Source: Carallia brachiata
Taxonomy: Eukaryota > Streptophyta > Magnoliopsida > Malpighiales > Rhizophoraceae
Reading direction: 5' to 3'
Length of the DNA: 64,000 nt
Assembly (NCBI GenBank): GCA_021464245.1
Contig: JADCRB010000085.1
Span: 124,001 to 188,000, forward strand
In this document: one piece after another, positions 32,791 to 46,013 of the stretch
Layout: each line of letters opens with the position of its first letter
Position numbering within the stretch: position 1 is the stretch's first letter
Position numbers and translations under genes: made by a program
The notes under the pieces: generated by a model
What the model saw: only the letters and a program-made list of their open reading frames with translations
The model's database searches: none
What the model was told of the DNA's origin: nothing

Positions 32791-35700
32791 TCCCCTCTCT
32801 CTTGTCCTTCAACTCAAACCTAGAAAATCTCATTGCTTAGGCCCAATTAGCATTTGGGTTTGACTAGGGACACCGAGTATGATGTCTCTGATCCGACGTA
32901 TTTGAATATTTTATTATTATTATTTATTTTTATCAATAAAACTAAAATTTAGATTTATATAAGTGTTATCTTAAAATTTAAAATATAGATATAAATAGTA
33001 TGCACTAAAAAAATACTAATTCAATATCTTTATTCCTTTTTTTCTTAAAGAAGGACAATGAGATCATTTTTAATTTTATATTAGAGTCCAAATAGTTTTA
33101 TATTATAATTATACCTTTTTAATATTTAACTCCTATTGGGACTATATTATAAATATGCTCCTAAGAGAGATTTGTTTAAATTTTAAAAAGAAGATGTGCA
33201 CAAAATGATTTATTATTTAATATGCGCCTCTAAAGCTGCACAAAGCAACCAAATAGAAGACAAACTCCATTTCTCGCTCAATAGATTGAAGATTTAAAAG
33301 TGCAATTTTTTAATTATAATACGAAGGCATTAAGATTCAAGCCAAAAAATCAAGTTCATGGATTTAATTATAATACTCAATCAAACTAATGATAATCCAA
33401 CAAATAACTTTTGGTATAGTGGCATTGTCGATTCCAGAAATAACAGTCTCGAGTCCCCATTAAGGTTGATTCAAATTGATAATAGAAATTGTTGGTATAA
33501 ACCATCCAAGAAGAAAACACCTTATAAATCTTGATTCATGTACATAGGTAAGTTAATCACATTTGAATTTTGATGATGAGAACTGAGAACTACAAATGAG
33601 AGTTTGGCATGTGCACTCTTGCAAAGGGCAGCTTTCATATTTGACAAAAATAAGCCAACAACCCCACGTTTGAAGCTGAAGAAAATCACATGCAAAAGAT
33701 AAAGCAAATGCCTAGGTAGCTAATTCATAATATAATGATATGTATTATAAAAATCGTGTCATGAAATATTTTAAATTTTATAATTATAAAAAAATTATTA
33801 ACTTTTTTTTTGAATTAACGGTGTTAAAAATTTGATAATTTTTTTCATAATTATAAATTTCAGACTATTTTTATAATATTATCATTTTTCATTTTGAAAC
33901 TTACGTGCATATTTTTGCTTTCGCCATTTATTTATCTACTAACTTCTTTCCTATATTTGACTGTGGTATAGTGGGACCTGAACCCTTGTATTGTCGTCGA
34001 AATTAGAAGACAATGACTGGGCAATGGCCATGAAAGAGAGAAAATAACGTGACATTCCATCTTTATTTGGCGGACAAATTGGAAGTCGGTGGTCACTTTT
34101 GGCTCCATTGGACCGGTGCCCTATTTTAGGCTACGTTTCTTAATTTTTAGAATTGTTGGGATTCTATCCTTCAAAAAAAAAAAAACACTCAAGTAATTAA
34201 ATATTTAGATCTTTATATTCAAACTTTTGAGTTATATAATCTTAAGAAGGGAGTACGGAATTCGTTACCTATATGGTGTCACTTACGATTCTATATCTAT
34301 GCTCTAGTGCATTCATTATTCCAAGTTTCTAGTGTATTATTGGAAGCTTGAACCCGTGACCCATGACTTTTTATATGGAACATTAAATTCTTGTTGTCTT
34401 GTTTAGGAGACAAAAATAAATTAATGCGTTTTAGCAAACTCTCAATTAAATCATGCCCATTTAGTTTACCCTTTTTGGGAGGGTGTTTGGAGTTAGCTCC
34501 TTTCCATTCAATAAATTTTCCGTCTCCTAACGGCATTTAAACTTGAAATTCTATTGTTGAATAGGGAATGGGAGTGGGCCGTCATCAAGACCTCGTAGCT
34601 TGGATTTAGAAGTTGACTGTCTTGGGAGATAGAAATATGCTTCTTTTGGGTGGGAATGACAATAGTTAGAGTCGGGAGTGGTGATTACCTCTGTTATATC
34701 CGATGGGGAGAAATTTTTCTGACCATACTCACTGTGTCGAATGCTGGCCATATCCATGTTGACCCTCCAACCAAATTTGATGACAATTCTTATTTCTTTT
34801 AATTTAAAACTTTTATTAAAAATTTATTATTTTACTATCATTTAGAAATTGAAATAGAGTGTAATTGAATAAATGAATGCTTACTATATAACAAGGGTTA
34901 ATCTAAAATTAAATAAAATATTTACTTGTGAGGTCCGAGTAGGTACGGTAATAACCGTATTTTCTTATTAAAGGGGGCAAGTACAGGGGTGGGTCGGGTC
35001 GAATATACCCATATAGCCAATCCTTGTTAAGTGATAAAAATAAATAAATAAATAAATAAATGTATGTTCAGAAAAAGTCTTCCCTGTTTAATAAATTCCA
35101 ACCTTGTTCTAAAAAAATCTGAACAAGGGTTTCTATGCTCTTCCAAATAGAAGACACCAAAGCATCCCCTAGGTGGCCTTGGAAAATTCATTGTGATTTG
35201 CACCCAAAAAAAAAAAAAGAATATTCATTGTCGTATCACTTTTTTCATAATTTTGTGACTATGTATACCACTAGATTAAATGCTACACAATTTTTTTTTT
35301 TTATTAAGAGACATAATGGATCATAAAGTCATGTAATTAGCTCCTTATCTCTCACAAATTCCATAATATTTTCTTTATATATAAATTTGAACCTTTAAAG
35401 TGAACATGAAAAGTCCCTCAAGGGACATTTCAATACTTAAAAATGTAAGTTTTATTTTTGACGTCTCGAATTTTAATCATAATTTATTTATAAAAATAAA
35501 AAAATTATCTATATTATGTAGTTTAAGAGCTAAAAATCTCTTAATAAAAAAAATGAACGTGAAAACCCTTTATCACATGGTGGCTTATTGTGGAATAGTG
35601 GCAACCATATCATATTGTAGGCTAGTTATTTTAGCCTACTTGATTCCATAAGTAATTTAGCCCGTGACTTGCAAAAATAAAAGCTTAAACATTATTTTTC

Positions 35701-38700
35701 CAGCATTACCCTTTGCGTGACGAATGAGGATGAACATATACTGACATTGCGCATAAAACAAAAAATTTGAACGTTAAACTAATTAAAAGCTCGCGGCTTG
35801 GCGGTGGATGGATTGATTATGATTTATGTCTAATGTATTAATTGAAGATCTAAAATTTCAAATTTGCAACTGATATTACAAATCACAATCAATCGTAATC
35901 ATTGCCATTAAGTAACACAACTAAAATTACAGTCAATTGTAATTTGTGTGGCCACCTGCCAGAATCGGGTATATATTTACATATACAATGTCATTTAAAC
36001 CATATCCAAAAAATGTACTACATTAATAATATTTTACGGTACACACTAATTGTACACAAAAATTTAAATATATTTTCTTATAAGACTCTGTTTTAGGACA
36101 TAAAATATTTGGACAAAGATGTGCACCATAAAATGCAATCATACAATTTCGTCATACTCAATAAAAAAATACAACTAATTACTAATTTAATACAATTATT
36201 TTGAAAAATTTCGAAACAATGATTACAAAATTAAAATCTAAAATTATGTGAATGTTATTATAAAATTTAAAGTGTAAATCTTATATAAAATACATTATTT
36301 TTTTAAAATATTTTTTTTAAAAAATAAATACAGTTATATTAAATTAAATTAGTAATTGATTATCTTTTATTGCCCTAATATGACCAAATTGTATGGTCGT
36401 ACAAACTTTTTATGAAATTATTTTATGTATAATATATAACTATATCATATTTACATATTAATGAGTTTCCGTAGTCAGATCCTTCGCTAAATATTGCTTT
36501 GTGATTCTGTGATATTGTAGTCACAACTAGAAAGTCGGTACTGGTAATTAAATAAGTAATATTACGTAAATACACTTAGTGTAATAAGTATAAGATATAC
36601 AGTTAATTTAATGATATTTAATAATTTATTTATTTTTAAAAATTTATATATATTTTATAATTTAATAATTCAAATTATTATACATATACATTTTTTAAAT
36701 GAAACCCATCATACGATGATTAGTACTTGTCTAGTTGTCTATGTCGATGTTGTAGGAAAGCTTACGCCTATAAGATTCCATTGGTAACCTTTGAATGTGG
36801 CGGTGCAGAAAAAGAAAAGAAAAGGGCTGAACTTTTATACAAAATTCAATGAAATCATTGACTAACCACGACCGGTGAACATCAATATACAAATAACAAA
36901 AAAAAGCACCACATTTCTTTGATAGAAAAATCTCAATGAACTTTGTGGAATTATGAGGCCTCAACGTTTTGAATATGCCTTTCGAAAGTGAATGAATGTT
37001 TTTATAATTAATTAAAGTATTGTTACGTGTTGTCCAAGATCTTTAAACAAAAAGTTAAATAAGAGCTTTTTTTTCTTTGTTTTTTTAGCCGGTAACTTAA
37101 CAATTAAAAAAAAAAGTGAAAAAATATCTGATATTCAAACTTTAGTTCTTCTAATTGAAAGTTACTATTTTGAACTACCTAACGAGTAATGAGACCTTCA
37201 AATAAGTCTTTTATTAGGTTTAATTACAGACATCAATATTATGGCCATATGGCCGTGTGGTCCTACTCTCAAATTGAGGTTTCAATTCAACCCAATAGAT
37301 TGTGTAAAAAAATTAGCCAAATTGTCTGGACTAAAAATTGTTGAAAGGGAAATGATGGCTACGTTATCGTTCCCAAACCAAGAAAGAAACCGCGTTTCCT
37401 TGCAAGGCCGCCAATGAACAGACCAAACTGTGTTACCTAGTCCACAAATTTTAACCAATTATTTTGTGGCTTTGGACACCTATTATCACAAAAGAAGTTC
37501 CTATGACTCATTATTCAAGAAAGAATAGTCATTTTCATGTGATCGTAATATAAGAATGAAGGGTTAAATTTGAAACCACATCCCCTTTCACGTTCTTTGA
37601 ACTCGTGATTTTTGGTTACAAAAGTTTGATACTTTATCAAAAAAGAAATATTCAACCCAAAAAAAAAAAAAAGAGGATTTGAACTATTGGGTGAAACTTA
37701 TACTTTAAATTCTAACCAAAGGTAAAGCAGAGGCTTGTCTTTTGTCAGGTTAAAGATCCTAAATTTTAACCACTACTAAGACATTTGGTGTTATGGAATG
37801 TGCTCTTTTGATAAATGCATTGTTTCGTGACAGAATTGTCAGGTATGACTCTACTTTCCTATTTTTATAACAGAATAGGAAAAAAAAAAAAAAAAATACT
37901 GTATGAATGTTCTAGGGCTCCATATCACTCATGATAATGCCAGTGCATTAACACCCCACATGCTGGTATTCCCATTGCAAAAGCATATCGATGTAACTTG
38001 GAGAAGCAGAAAATTAAATATAACACTGACTAATCTGAATTTAAAATAAGAAACATATAATGCCAAATATAAATTAATTTAGCGTTATGGTGGAACAGCA
38101 TTGGCCACAAGCTTGCAAAAGGGAGTGATAGACACACAGAGGAAATTTCGAAGCATCATCAGTTGGAATTAATCTGATGATAAAGTAACTTGGTGTGTGT
38201 ATGTGATCCTATGAGTAGGGACAAGTGATGACCTCAAGTGTTACTTGTCAGATTTGTAGTCAAAGTGGAAAAAGAGAAATGAAATGACCATAATCAAAGC
38301 ACAAACAACCCACAATGAGAAGCTTATCACGAACAAGGATAGTGGGGTTGAAAGGAATTGATCACTCATATCTGATTAGGAATTTCACCAATATAAAGTG
38401 GAAATATATTAATTGTGTTTTTAATTAGTACAAAGCTCAAACTTTTCATATGTAGGTACTCCAAGATATAGGGTCTATGCAGGGAAGTGAACTAGCGCAA
38501 GGAAAGTAGCATTTAGAAAATTAACCAAAAAAAAAAAAAGTAGCATTTAGAAAACCATATTTGACTAGTTTTAATTAGTTCCTGCGTTTTTTTTTTTTTT
38601 TTGCCCTTTTGGCAGGCTTGACCGTTTCTTTATTTATTCGCTTGAGAAAATATTTAGTAGGTATACGTTAAGTGAGATTAAAATGTTGTTGGATGAGTGA

Positions 38701-40568
38701 ATTTTAAAAAATAAAAAATAGACAAATTATTAAATATTATCAAATAAATTATATGTTTATTTACATCTTTTTAACTTACATTACGCTGTGATACCAGTTT
38801 TGTTTATACTTCTCCTTGTCTATTCTTTTTATCCTTCCCCGTACCTACTCCTTAATCTTGTAAAAGTTGAAAAAAAAAATGTTAACGCACATCAGATATT
38901 TAAAATGAATTGGTTCAAAAATAAATGTTAAAAAAAAAAAGAAAAGAAAACAGGTACCCAAGGCAAATCAGCAAACGACAGCTGGTGATTCAAAATACCA
39001 AATGTGGCGTCAAAAGAAAATTGTTATCCATTGTCAACTATGGTGAGGCAGAAAGGCATCGGTGCCCTGAGTCTTACTGCCAAAGTTTTTAGGATAATTG
39101 AGCTCAATGGTAAAGCCATGATATGAATCTGAACTTTGGGGAAGTCCAATTTGTGCACAGCTTTGGCAGGTGTCGCATTGCAGTTGGTTTGTATTCATGA
39201 AAAGGAAGCCTAGCCACTAAAATGGTGACTAGTGATGTCCTGTTTTTTTTTTTTTTTGTTAGCGCGAGCCATGGTCATTCACCACCCAAAAATCTGGCAA
39301 ATGTACTTCGTCCACCATCTAGTTATGGGGCAATTCACGTGTCAGCTAAGGGAGGCTCTGATTTTTTTCACCCTTTCCCCACATAACTGGAGAAAAAATT
39401 GCTGATGAGATTTTTTAAGACAGAATAAAATAGAATAAAAAAAAATATAGATGATGAATTATTGAATAGTTAAATAAAAAATAAAAAAATTAAATAAATT
39501 ATATGTTTATTTTAATTATATCTAATATACAATTAGTTTTAACAAATGAGAATCACAGCTGTCATAATTCTTGTTACCAGCAGCAACCCACTATCAGCAC
39601 ACCATCCAGGAGAATTGAACCGCTGACCTTAGCTCCTGTTCATATCATTTGTGTATCTATTGATATTATCAGACGTCAGATTTAAAAGGCTTCCCAGCAG
39701 AAAATTTTGAAACGGCACTTATTATATTTACTTATTTTTAGCAGGCACCTGATTTTTATGTATTACTAACATAAATGTCATTTTTTTAATTGATTTTTTT
39801 CACATTTAAAATTAAGTTAACTTGATTTTTCTAAAATAAGAATCAAAGTAAAAAATCCTATTTGGAACGTGCATTTTTGTCTCACCCCACAGGATATATA
39901 AAAATCCTGTGGCACAGCAATTAGATTTAACAATCTTAAGTGATTTGTTTTCTGGTTAAATCTCAAAATGAAACTTGTGAATACAAAACAGAGAATGCAT
40001 ATCAGTGAGTTCTGGGTTTTGAGAGCCTTAGATGCATGAGGAAGAGATATTAACTAAGGAATGAGGTCTGGTCCTTGTAGGTTTCCAAGTATGACACAAC
40101 TGCACCAAAAAGATGGAGCAATGATCCCCCAACATTGCTCTTAAAAACCTTCATGTCTCATTTGATGACCAAAACACACATGCATATCCTCCAAGAATGA
40201 TCAATTTAATAATGTCAATAAAATCCAATTTTATGAACCCAAAAAAAAAAAAAAAAAGATTCTAGCTGATGAAGTGGCCATATATAGTACTAGATAAGCT
40301 TATGTGGTCAGCTTAATTTGGATTTTAGCTATTTGTTGAACAGAAAAGTACTAAACAAGGACAGCACAAGACAAGTGGCCCCTTGCAAAAATGCAACAAT
40401 TGGTTAATTAAGAGACAGGCTAATCATCTTAGTTGCTTACAATCGCGTAATAAGATGTATTAAGGTGATTAATTTAACTTCTAATAAGCATGTATAAGAG
40501 CAAAAGTGTTTCTTTCCTTTAAATAACCAAGTAACATCTGGCAGTTGATAGTTATAAATATTGAATAA
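32791..40568. other. gene-poor AT-rich region
   Basis: No gene is supported. Most of the interval is AT-rich with poly(A) runs, a (TAAA)n run near 35041-35060 and an inverted repeat near 33730-33890. Similar AT-rich segments ending TAAATAAATTATATGTTTATTT occur near 38730 and 39490 and may be relics of one element family. Open frames near 34300-34760, 35400 and 39503 lack motifs. Confidence 0.45.
33730..33890. repeat. imperfect inverted repeat, MITE-like
   Basis: The left arm holds ATTATAAAAAT, TGAAAT and TTTATAATTATAAAAAAATTAT. The reverse complement of the right arm gives ATTATAAAAATAGTCTGAAATTTATAATTATGAAAAAAATTAT. The arms surround a short centre with AACGGTGTTA. No target duplication was identified. 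Confidence 0.55.
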
Positions 40569-40737
40569 AATTATCAGGTCAAGCTTTTTTTTTTTCATTT
40601 TTTTTTGTCTTGAGAAGGGTCAAACTCATATAAGAGGAAGGAAAAAGGGGTGTAGTGAAAATCGAACTCCCGACTACACCTTTAACTAACAAGACCAGTG
40701 ATTACTAGAACTAATACGCAGAATTATCAAGTCAAGC
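40569..40737 (-). mobile_element. tRNA-derived SINE with 16-bp target duplication
   Basis: AATTATCAGGTCAAGC (40569-40584) and AATTATCAAGTCAAGC (40722-40737) flank a 137-bp insert. The insert begins on the + strand with poly(T), so the A-tail places it on the minus strand. The minus strand contains GGAGTTCGATTTTC (complement of 40657-40670), which fits a tRNA box B. Confidence 0.75.
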
Positions 40738-42854
40738 ACTTACTATCATGTGAAAACCTGACATTCTTAGTGCAAAGTACAATTAATTTTGTTTTCTTCA
40801 ACTATTTAGCTTGCACAAGTGTTGTGGTCTGACTATGACTTAACTTGCCCCCTGCCACAACAGAATGCTGTGACATTAGCCTACTTGATGAGCATGCACA
40901 TGAGTCTAAAATTCTCACTGTGATAACAAATACCCTTAGCAAATCGACAAATGTTGGCATGCATAACATAGCATGATCACAAAAAAGAAGAAGCTTAGCC
41001 TTATAATGTAACACTGAAAAAGAATTAATACATGGAAAAGAATGAAAAAAGAAAAAAAAAGTGGGGGCAGTGGCTGAGCATTGTAGTGGGGGCAGAGGGA
41101 GGAGCATGGGACAGCATATGGTTTGGTCCAGCAGAGAGTGAAAATATGAGAAAATGGAGGGAGTTTGTTTCCTTTTGCAATAAAAAAAAAAAAAAAAAAA
41201 ACAATTGTTTCCTATGCATAGAACAAGTATGTCTACTGATGGAAGGTGGTTGAGGATATAAACAATATGGGTCATGAGGCATCTTCTTGTGCATCCACTT
41301 TGGCATAGAGTAAGTAATGCCTTATGTTGTTTGTTTACCATCAAATTTTTCTGTTTCATTTTTATAGTTCCCGACAAGATATTTTTCTTTGTTTATAAGA
41401 ATAGAAGATCAATTTTTTATTTTTATTTTTTTTGTTTTAGCTTATAACCATCTTAGTTAACATGAGTCTACAAAATAAATTAGGCGGCCAAGCAATTTTT
41501 ATAAGTTGAGATCTTGTTATGCAAATGAAGCTAATAGTAAATTTGAGTTGGGTTCCATGAACAGCGATTTTTTATGCAGACCATGTAATAGTCGACAAGT
41601 GAAAAGAGATGACAATGCATCATGATCGGTTAAGTCAAAAATAGGGTATTCAAGTTTGGCAAAATTAACCAATTTTGCTTTACAAGGCAAAGGAGAGATA
41701 TGACAAAAAGTAATGCGATTTAATCCATTCGACACGAGTCAAATTCAATTCGCTAATTACCAGATATCAAAAACACTTAAAATCCAATTAATTTGATTAA
41801 GCCGAGTTTTCATATACCTGAAATTCGAATGACTTGAGACTCAAATTGGAAACATTGGTTTATATCATCTTGACTGCGAAGGCTACAACTTGGGTATCTA
41901 AGAATATGGTCAATTTGTGCAGGAAAAGAAAGAATGAACGAAGAAGATGTCATGACGAAGTTTTGAATTGCATATGGCTCACTCACTTGCACGAGGTACG
42001 ACAAGATGGGCAAGAAGCCCTTAAACTGTTTCCATTAAAAAAAATTTTTAAATAAAAGTGAATTACTATTTACTCCTAAAAAAATCAAATAATCAACATA
42101 TTTTCTCTTTTGACAAAGCCAAGCACAATTCACGGTTATTAATATGTACATCATCTCCATACTTCTATATTGTCCATTTATGTGTACTAAAGTTTATCTG
42201 ATAGCGCTTTGATTCGATTTCAATCAAGTGTTCATGCTACCCTAGAATTAAACAAAACCTACATGAGATTTTTTTTTTTATGATCTAAATTTAAGAATTA
42301 AATATTGATCAGTAAAGCACTAAAATATCTACTTATCCAATTAAATAATCCTTGAGGTTATAGATAAATTGACCCTTGGTTCTGGGTTGGCTCGGAATTG
42401 GCCCGAAAAGGACTGGATCGTGACCAAGCTTGCAATTTACGGTTACAATTTGAATTGTAACCGACAAAAGGTCGATTCTAGTTACAATTTATAGTTTTTG
42501 TACGAATTAGCCCAAAATAGTAACTTGATCGAAACGAATCGAAACTACAAACCATCATTCAAACCAATCGTTCATTTATTTTTAAAAAGTTATTAATTTA
42601 GTTGATACTATCTTAGAAACAAAACCGCCGGTTTGGTTCGACCCGAAAACGACCCAGCCTAGGGTCAAGCCTGTTACACGTACACAAGTCTAGAAAATGT
42701 TGGCTAGACCTCCCTTGATACAAAACCGAATTTAATTGGTTGGTCAGCTTGTTTAGACACACCTATGGGTGAGAAAAAAATAATAATAATAAAAGCAACG
42801 AAACTATGAAGAGCATGGAATTTGCGCGTGCAAAAATTTGCGCCGGTGCTACCG
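40738..42854. other. upstream region of LOG
   Basis: No gene is supported. The 191-codon minus-strand frame at 40802-41377 depends on homopolymers and is rejected below. Stretches near 42380-42660 carry GGTTACAATTTGAATTGTAACC and other GTTCGACCCG-type motifs typical of degraded DNA transposons. The last few hundred bases should hold the LOG promoter. Confidence 0.45.
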
Positions 42855-42866
42855 TTATATATATGG
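42855..42866 (+). promoter_or_regulatory. TATA-box candidate for LOG
   Basis: TTATATATATGG lies about 108 bases before the first ATG of LOG. A start near 42890 would give a leader of about 70 bases that includes a GA repeat at about 42949-42962. Confidence 0.5.
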
Positions 42867-42962
42867 CACCAAACCCACTTCACAAACTAAGCCAAGAAGC
42901 TCCTCTGGTGGGTCACTTCCAAAAACATAGAAAATAAGTTCTTGTTAGAGAGAGAGAGAGAG

Positions 42963-43080
42963 ATGGAGAGAGAGAAGGAAATGGAGCCATCAAGGTTCAA
43001 GAGGATCTGTGTCTTCTGTGGGAGCAGTCCTGGAAAGAAAAGTAGCTACAAAGATGCTGCTATTGAGCTTGGAAGAGAAT

Positions 43081-43121
<41 letters not shown>

Positions 43122-46013
43122 CCTCTCTGTTTTTGCTCTGTTTTCATTTATATGAAATTTGATTTCTTTTTCTTTTTCTTCTGGTTCTCTTTTTTTCCTG
43201 TTTTTTCTTTCCAAATTGTCTCTTTTTTTTTTTTTTTTAAGGCTCTTTCTCTACTTGTTTGGGACCTCTAATTCATTTCTAGTATCACTTGAACCAGTTT
43301 TCTTGTTTTTGACTTCCTGCTTGCCTCCCCTGCTATTGCTCTGCTTCAGTAACTCTTAAATTCTCCTCAAATTCATTCCTTTTTTTTTTTTTCCCTTTTT
43401 GGTAAATGAATCTTCTTCGTAGTATCTCATATCAAACTAATTCTTGTTATTATTATTTTCCTTCCCTTTGAGCTACATTGGACAAGTGCATTTCAGACAA
43501 TCAATTTAAACCCACTTTGGTTGGCCTATACATATTTGGTCTTATAGGTATCAAGGAATATTGATCTGGTCTATGGAGGAGGTAGTATTGGCTTAATGGG
43601 GTTGGTTTCTCAAGCTGTTTATCATGGCGGCCGCCATGTCATTGGGTAAAGCATCTCTCTTGTCTCTCTCTCTCTCTCTCTCTCTTTTGCCTCTCTCTTT
43701 TAATGCTTTCAAGTGAATGGAGACATGAGAAATTCAGATTAAATTTTAATTTTTTTATATCTTAATAACCAAGTTTTGTCATGTTATTTCTCTTCAGAGT
43801 CATCCCCAAGACACTCATGCCCAGAGAGGTAATCTTTGCTCTTACCATGTTATCTAAGCTTCTTGTTTTTAGTCCAACTTTGCAGGATTGTAAATGTTGG
43901 GTGTGAAATTGTGTACATAAAGAGAGGAAGAGATCATATTATTTATTTCTTTTGTTTCATTTTATTTTCTCTCAGATGGGTTTCTTTTCAGCATTTTTCT
44001 TTTTTTTTTTTTTGGTTGTCTTTTGGTCTAGTGTTGTGCAGAAGCCACTTTTTACATGATTTTCTACCTTTCCTTTGTTATCTTGAGAAAAATGGATGCT
44101 ATACGTCTCTTTTTGAGCCTCAGGCAACTTTCTCATAAGTTAGACCTTTTCTATTATTTCCAAAACTTTTCTGACCTTTCACATTTGGGTTTCTCAAAAC
44201 AAGCCATGCCCACCAATCCACCTGAAATATCAAATAAATGTCCCTCTCTGCCAAGTTTTACATGCCCACTTGCAAGGATCCTCATGATTGGTCACATTTC
44301 ATAGTAATATTATCCTTCACTTCCAAATATCGGTAACTCCACATCAGGCTTCTATGTTATTTATAGTTTCATTTTTGTGTTTCCTTCTCCTTGTCCTCTT
44401 TTTGTTTCATAACTTTGAGCCCACCACCTTGCTCCACTCATCATTGCTTGTCTGTTTCTCTCTCTCTTTCTGTTCCTAAAAAGACAAGGTTACTGACTGG
44501 GTGCTGCATTCTGCAGATAACAGGAGAAACAGTGGGGGAGGTAAAGCCAGTTGCTGACATGCACCAAAGGAAGGCAGAGATGGCTAGACAATCTGATGCC
44601 TTTATTGCATTGCCTGGTTTGTATAAGACCTGGAAATTTCACACACCCAGCTGTCTGTTTATCATGTCATATCACTACAAGTTAACAATAGCCATTAATG
44701 TAAGTTTAGAACAGCCAAAGTTGCAAGGCTTAAAGACAGTATAAGAACAGATAAATAGTAAAAAGCCAGTGGTGGTGACAATTGAGGCCACGTATCAGTG
44801 TTTTGTTTCTTTACTACTATCCCCAACCTGTGACACTGAAAATTAGGCTTCTTATGATGAGCCCTTACTATTTGTGGTCCATAAAAAATATGCACCTCTG
44901 TGCTATAGTGGTACTCCCTTGGCAGGTTAGAACAGCTTGAAAATGAACGCATCTAAATATGGTCTTAAAATATTTAAATGGTTGAGGCATAGCCCAATTG
45001 GTTGAAGTTAATGCCTATAACCTCTAGATTGAAGTTCGATTTGTAGCCCAATTGCTCTCACTCTTTTCATCTTTTTATTGTTAGATTACCAATTATAATG
45101 GAAAAAAAATAAATATATAAATATGGTCTTAAAGATTTTTTTTTTTTTAGTTCATTGCGCCGTGAGCTACACAATGAAGTAACTCTCCCCTTCCATCAAT
45201 CTCATCCTTCCCTTCTCAGAATTTGAACTCAAGATCTCTGCAATAAAAGTTTTGAACTTTATAATAAATATGGTCTTAAAGATGATTGTTTTTCTCAAAT
45301 TAGTTGAGGTGGGACAGGCTTTTGAGCGGCGAAAATTGACCCACTTAATATAAACTGGGCTGTGAAAAGAATTGGGTGGTCAAAAGACCCAGAGAGCCCA
45401 TGGCTACGTGTCCGGCCCAATAGTCATGTTTGCTGTATGACAGAGTTGATATTGAAGGGCCATAAAATAGACCCATTTTGTGATCATTTTTGCTGCACTA
45501 ATTCTTCTGGAAGCACACCTGATCTGTGATTTTGTTCATGGTGGTGCTTTTTGTTTTTGAAGGTGGTTATGGGACATTAGAGGAGCTTCTTGAAGTCATA
45601 ACCTGGGCCCAACTAGGCATCCATGACAAACCGGTTAGAGGACAATATTCTCTCCCCAACTGCCTTAGATTATCCAAAGCAGGCCAACTTTAGATTAAAA
45701 GCTAACTTAGCAAAATTTCGCAGGTGGGATTGCTGAATGTGGAGGGATACTACAATTCCTTGTTGTCATTCATCGACAAAGCAGTAGAGGAAGGCTTCAT
45801 CGCCCCAAGTGCACGCCATATCATAGTATCAGCCCCTACCCCAAGAGAGCTAGTGAAGAAAATGGAGGTAATTAGGTTGATTATTGGCAAAATTCTGATT
45901 AATTTTATAGTAAATTTTCAAGCTAATCATATAATTTTATCGAAATTTATGTGTTTCAGGAGTATTTTCCGCGGCACGAAATTGTTGCTTCAAAGCTGAA
46001 GTGGGAGATGTAA
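42963..46013 (+). CDS. LOG: cytokinin riboside 5'-monophosphate phosphoribohydrolase, LONELY GUY family
   Basis: Seven exons give a clean 205-residue protein: 42963-43082, 43548-43645, 43798-43828, 44517-44616, 45563-45633, 45724-45867, 45960-46013. The core starts [20 protein letters not shown], followed by [39 protein letters not shown], then [20 protein letters not shown] and the family signature PGGYGTLEE (residues 116-124). The enzyme releases active free-base cytokinins from their nucleotide forms in the cytosol and nucleus. The chosen start is the first ATG; a second in-frame ATG at 42981 would give MEPSRF, as in many LOG proteins. The closest Arabidopsis member cannot be decided by eye. 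The protein ends WEM, about 8-12 residues shorter than usual; bases after the TAA still read QLGYSPK in frame, so the stop appears new. Introns 1 and 4 hold a microsatellite and two SINE-like insertions. Confidence 0.92.
43084..43120 (+). repeat. TAA microsatellite abutting the LOG intron 1 donor
   Basis: Twelve TAA units begin at the second base of the intron, so the donor itself (GTAATAAT) is the first part of the repeat. Length change here could alter the distance and composition just after the donor without touching GT. Confidence 0.9.
44954..45133 (+). mobile_element. tRNA-derived SINE in LOG intron 4
   Basis: TAAATATGGTCTTAAA at 44954-44969 and 45118-45133 is an exact 16-bp target duplication. 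The 148-bp insert has TAGCCCAATTGG (44990-45001), a perfect RNA polymerase III box A, and GTTCGATTT (45034-45042), one change from box B. It ends in an A-rich tail near 45100. Confidence 0.8.
45118..45283 (-). mobile_element. second SINE-like insertion at the same LOG intron 4 target
   Basis: TAAATATGGTCTTAAAGAT at 45118-45136 and 45265-45283 is an exact 19-bp duplication. The 128-bp insert begins with poly(T), so it lies on the minus strand. On that strand GAGATCTTGAGTTCAAATTC resembles box B. It differs in sequence from the preceding SINE. Confidence 0.75.

Noticed and set aside
40802..41377. 191-codon minus-strand open frame upstream of LOG
   Set aside because: It contains two phenylalanine runs made by A homopolymers and no domain, and an overlapping minus frame is equally open. 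It looks like chance.
43836..44744. Several overlapping + strand frames inside LOG
   Set aside because: They lie in LOG introns 3 and 4 and partly read through exon 4; the spliced LOG model explains the coding signal.
44985..45045. Possible tRNA gene (perfect box A and near box B)
   Set aside because: It lacks a cloverleaf and is flanked by a 16-bp target duplication, so it is a SINE.
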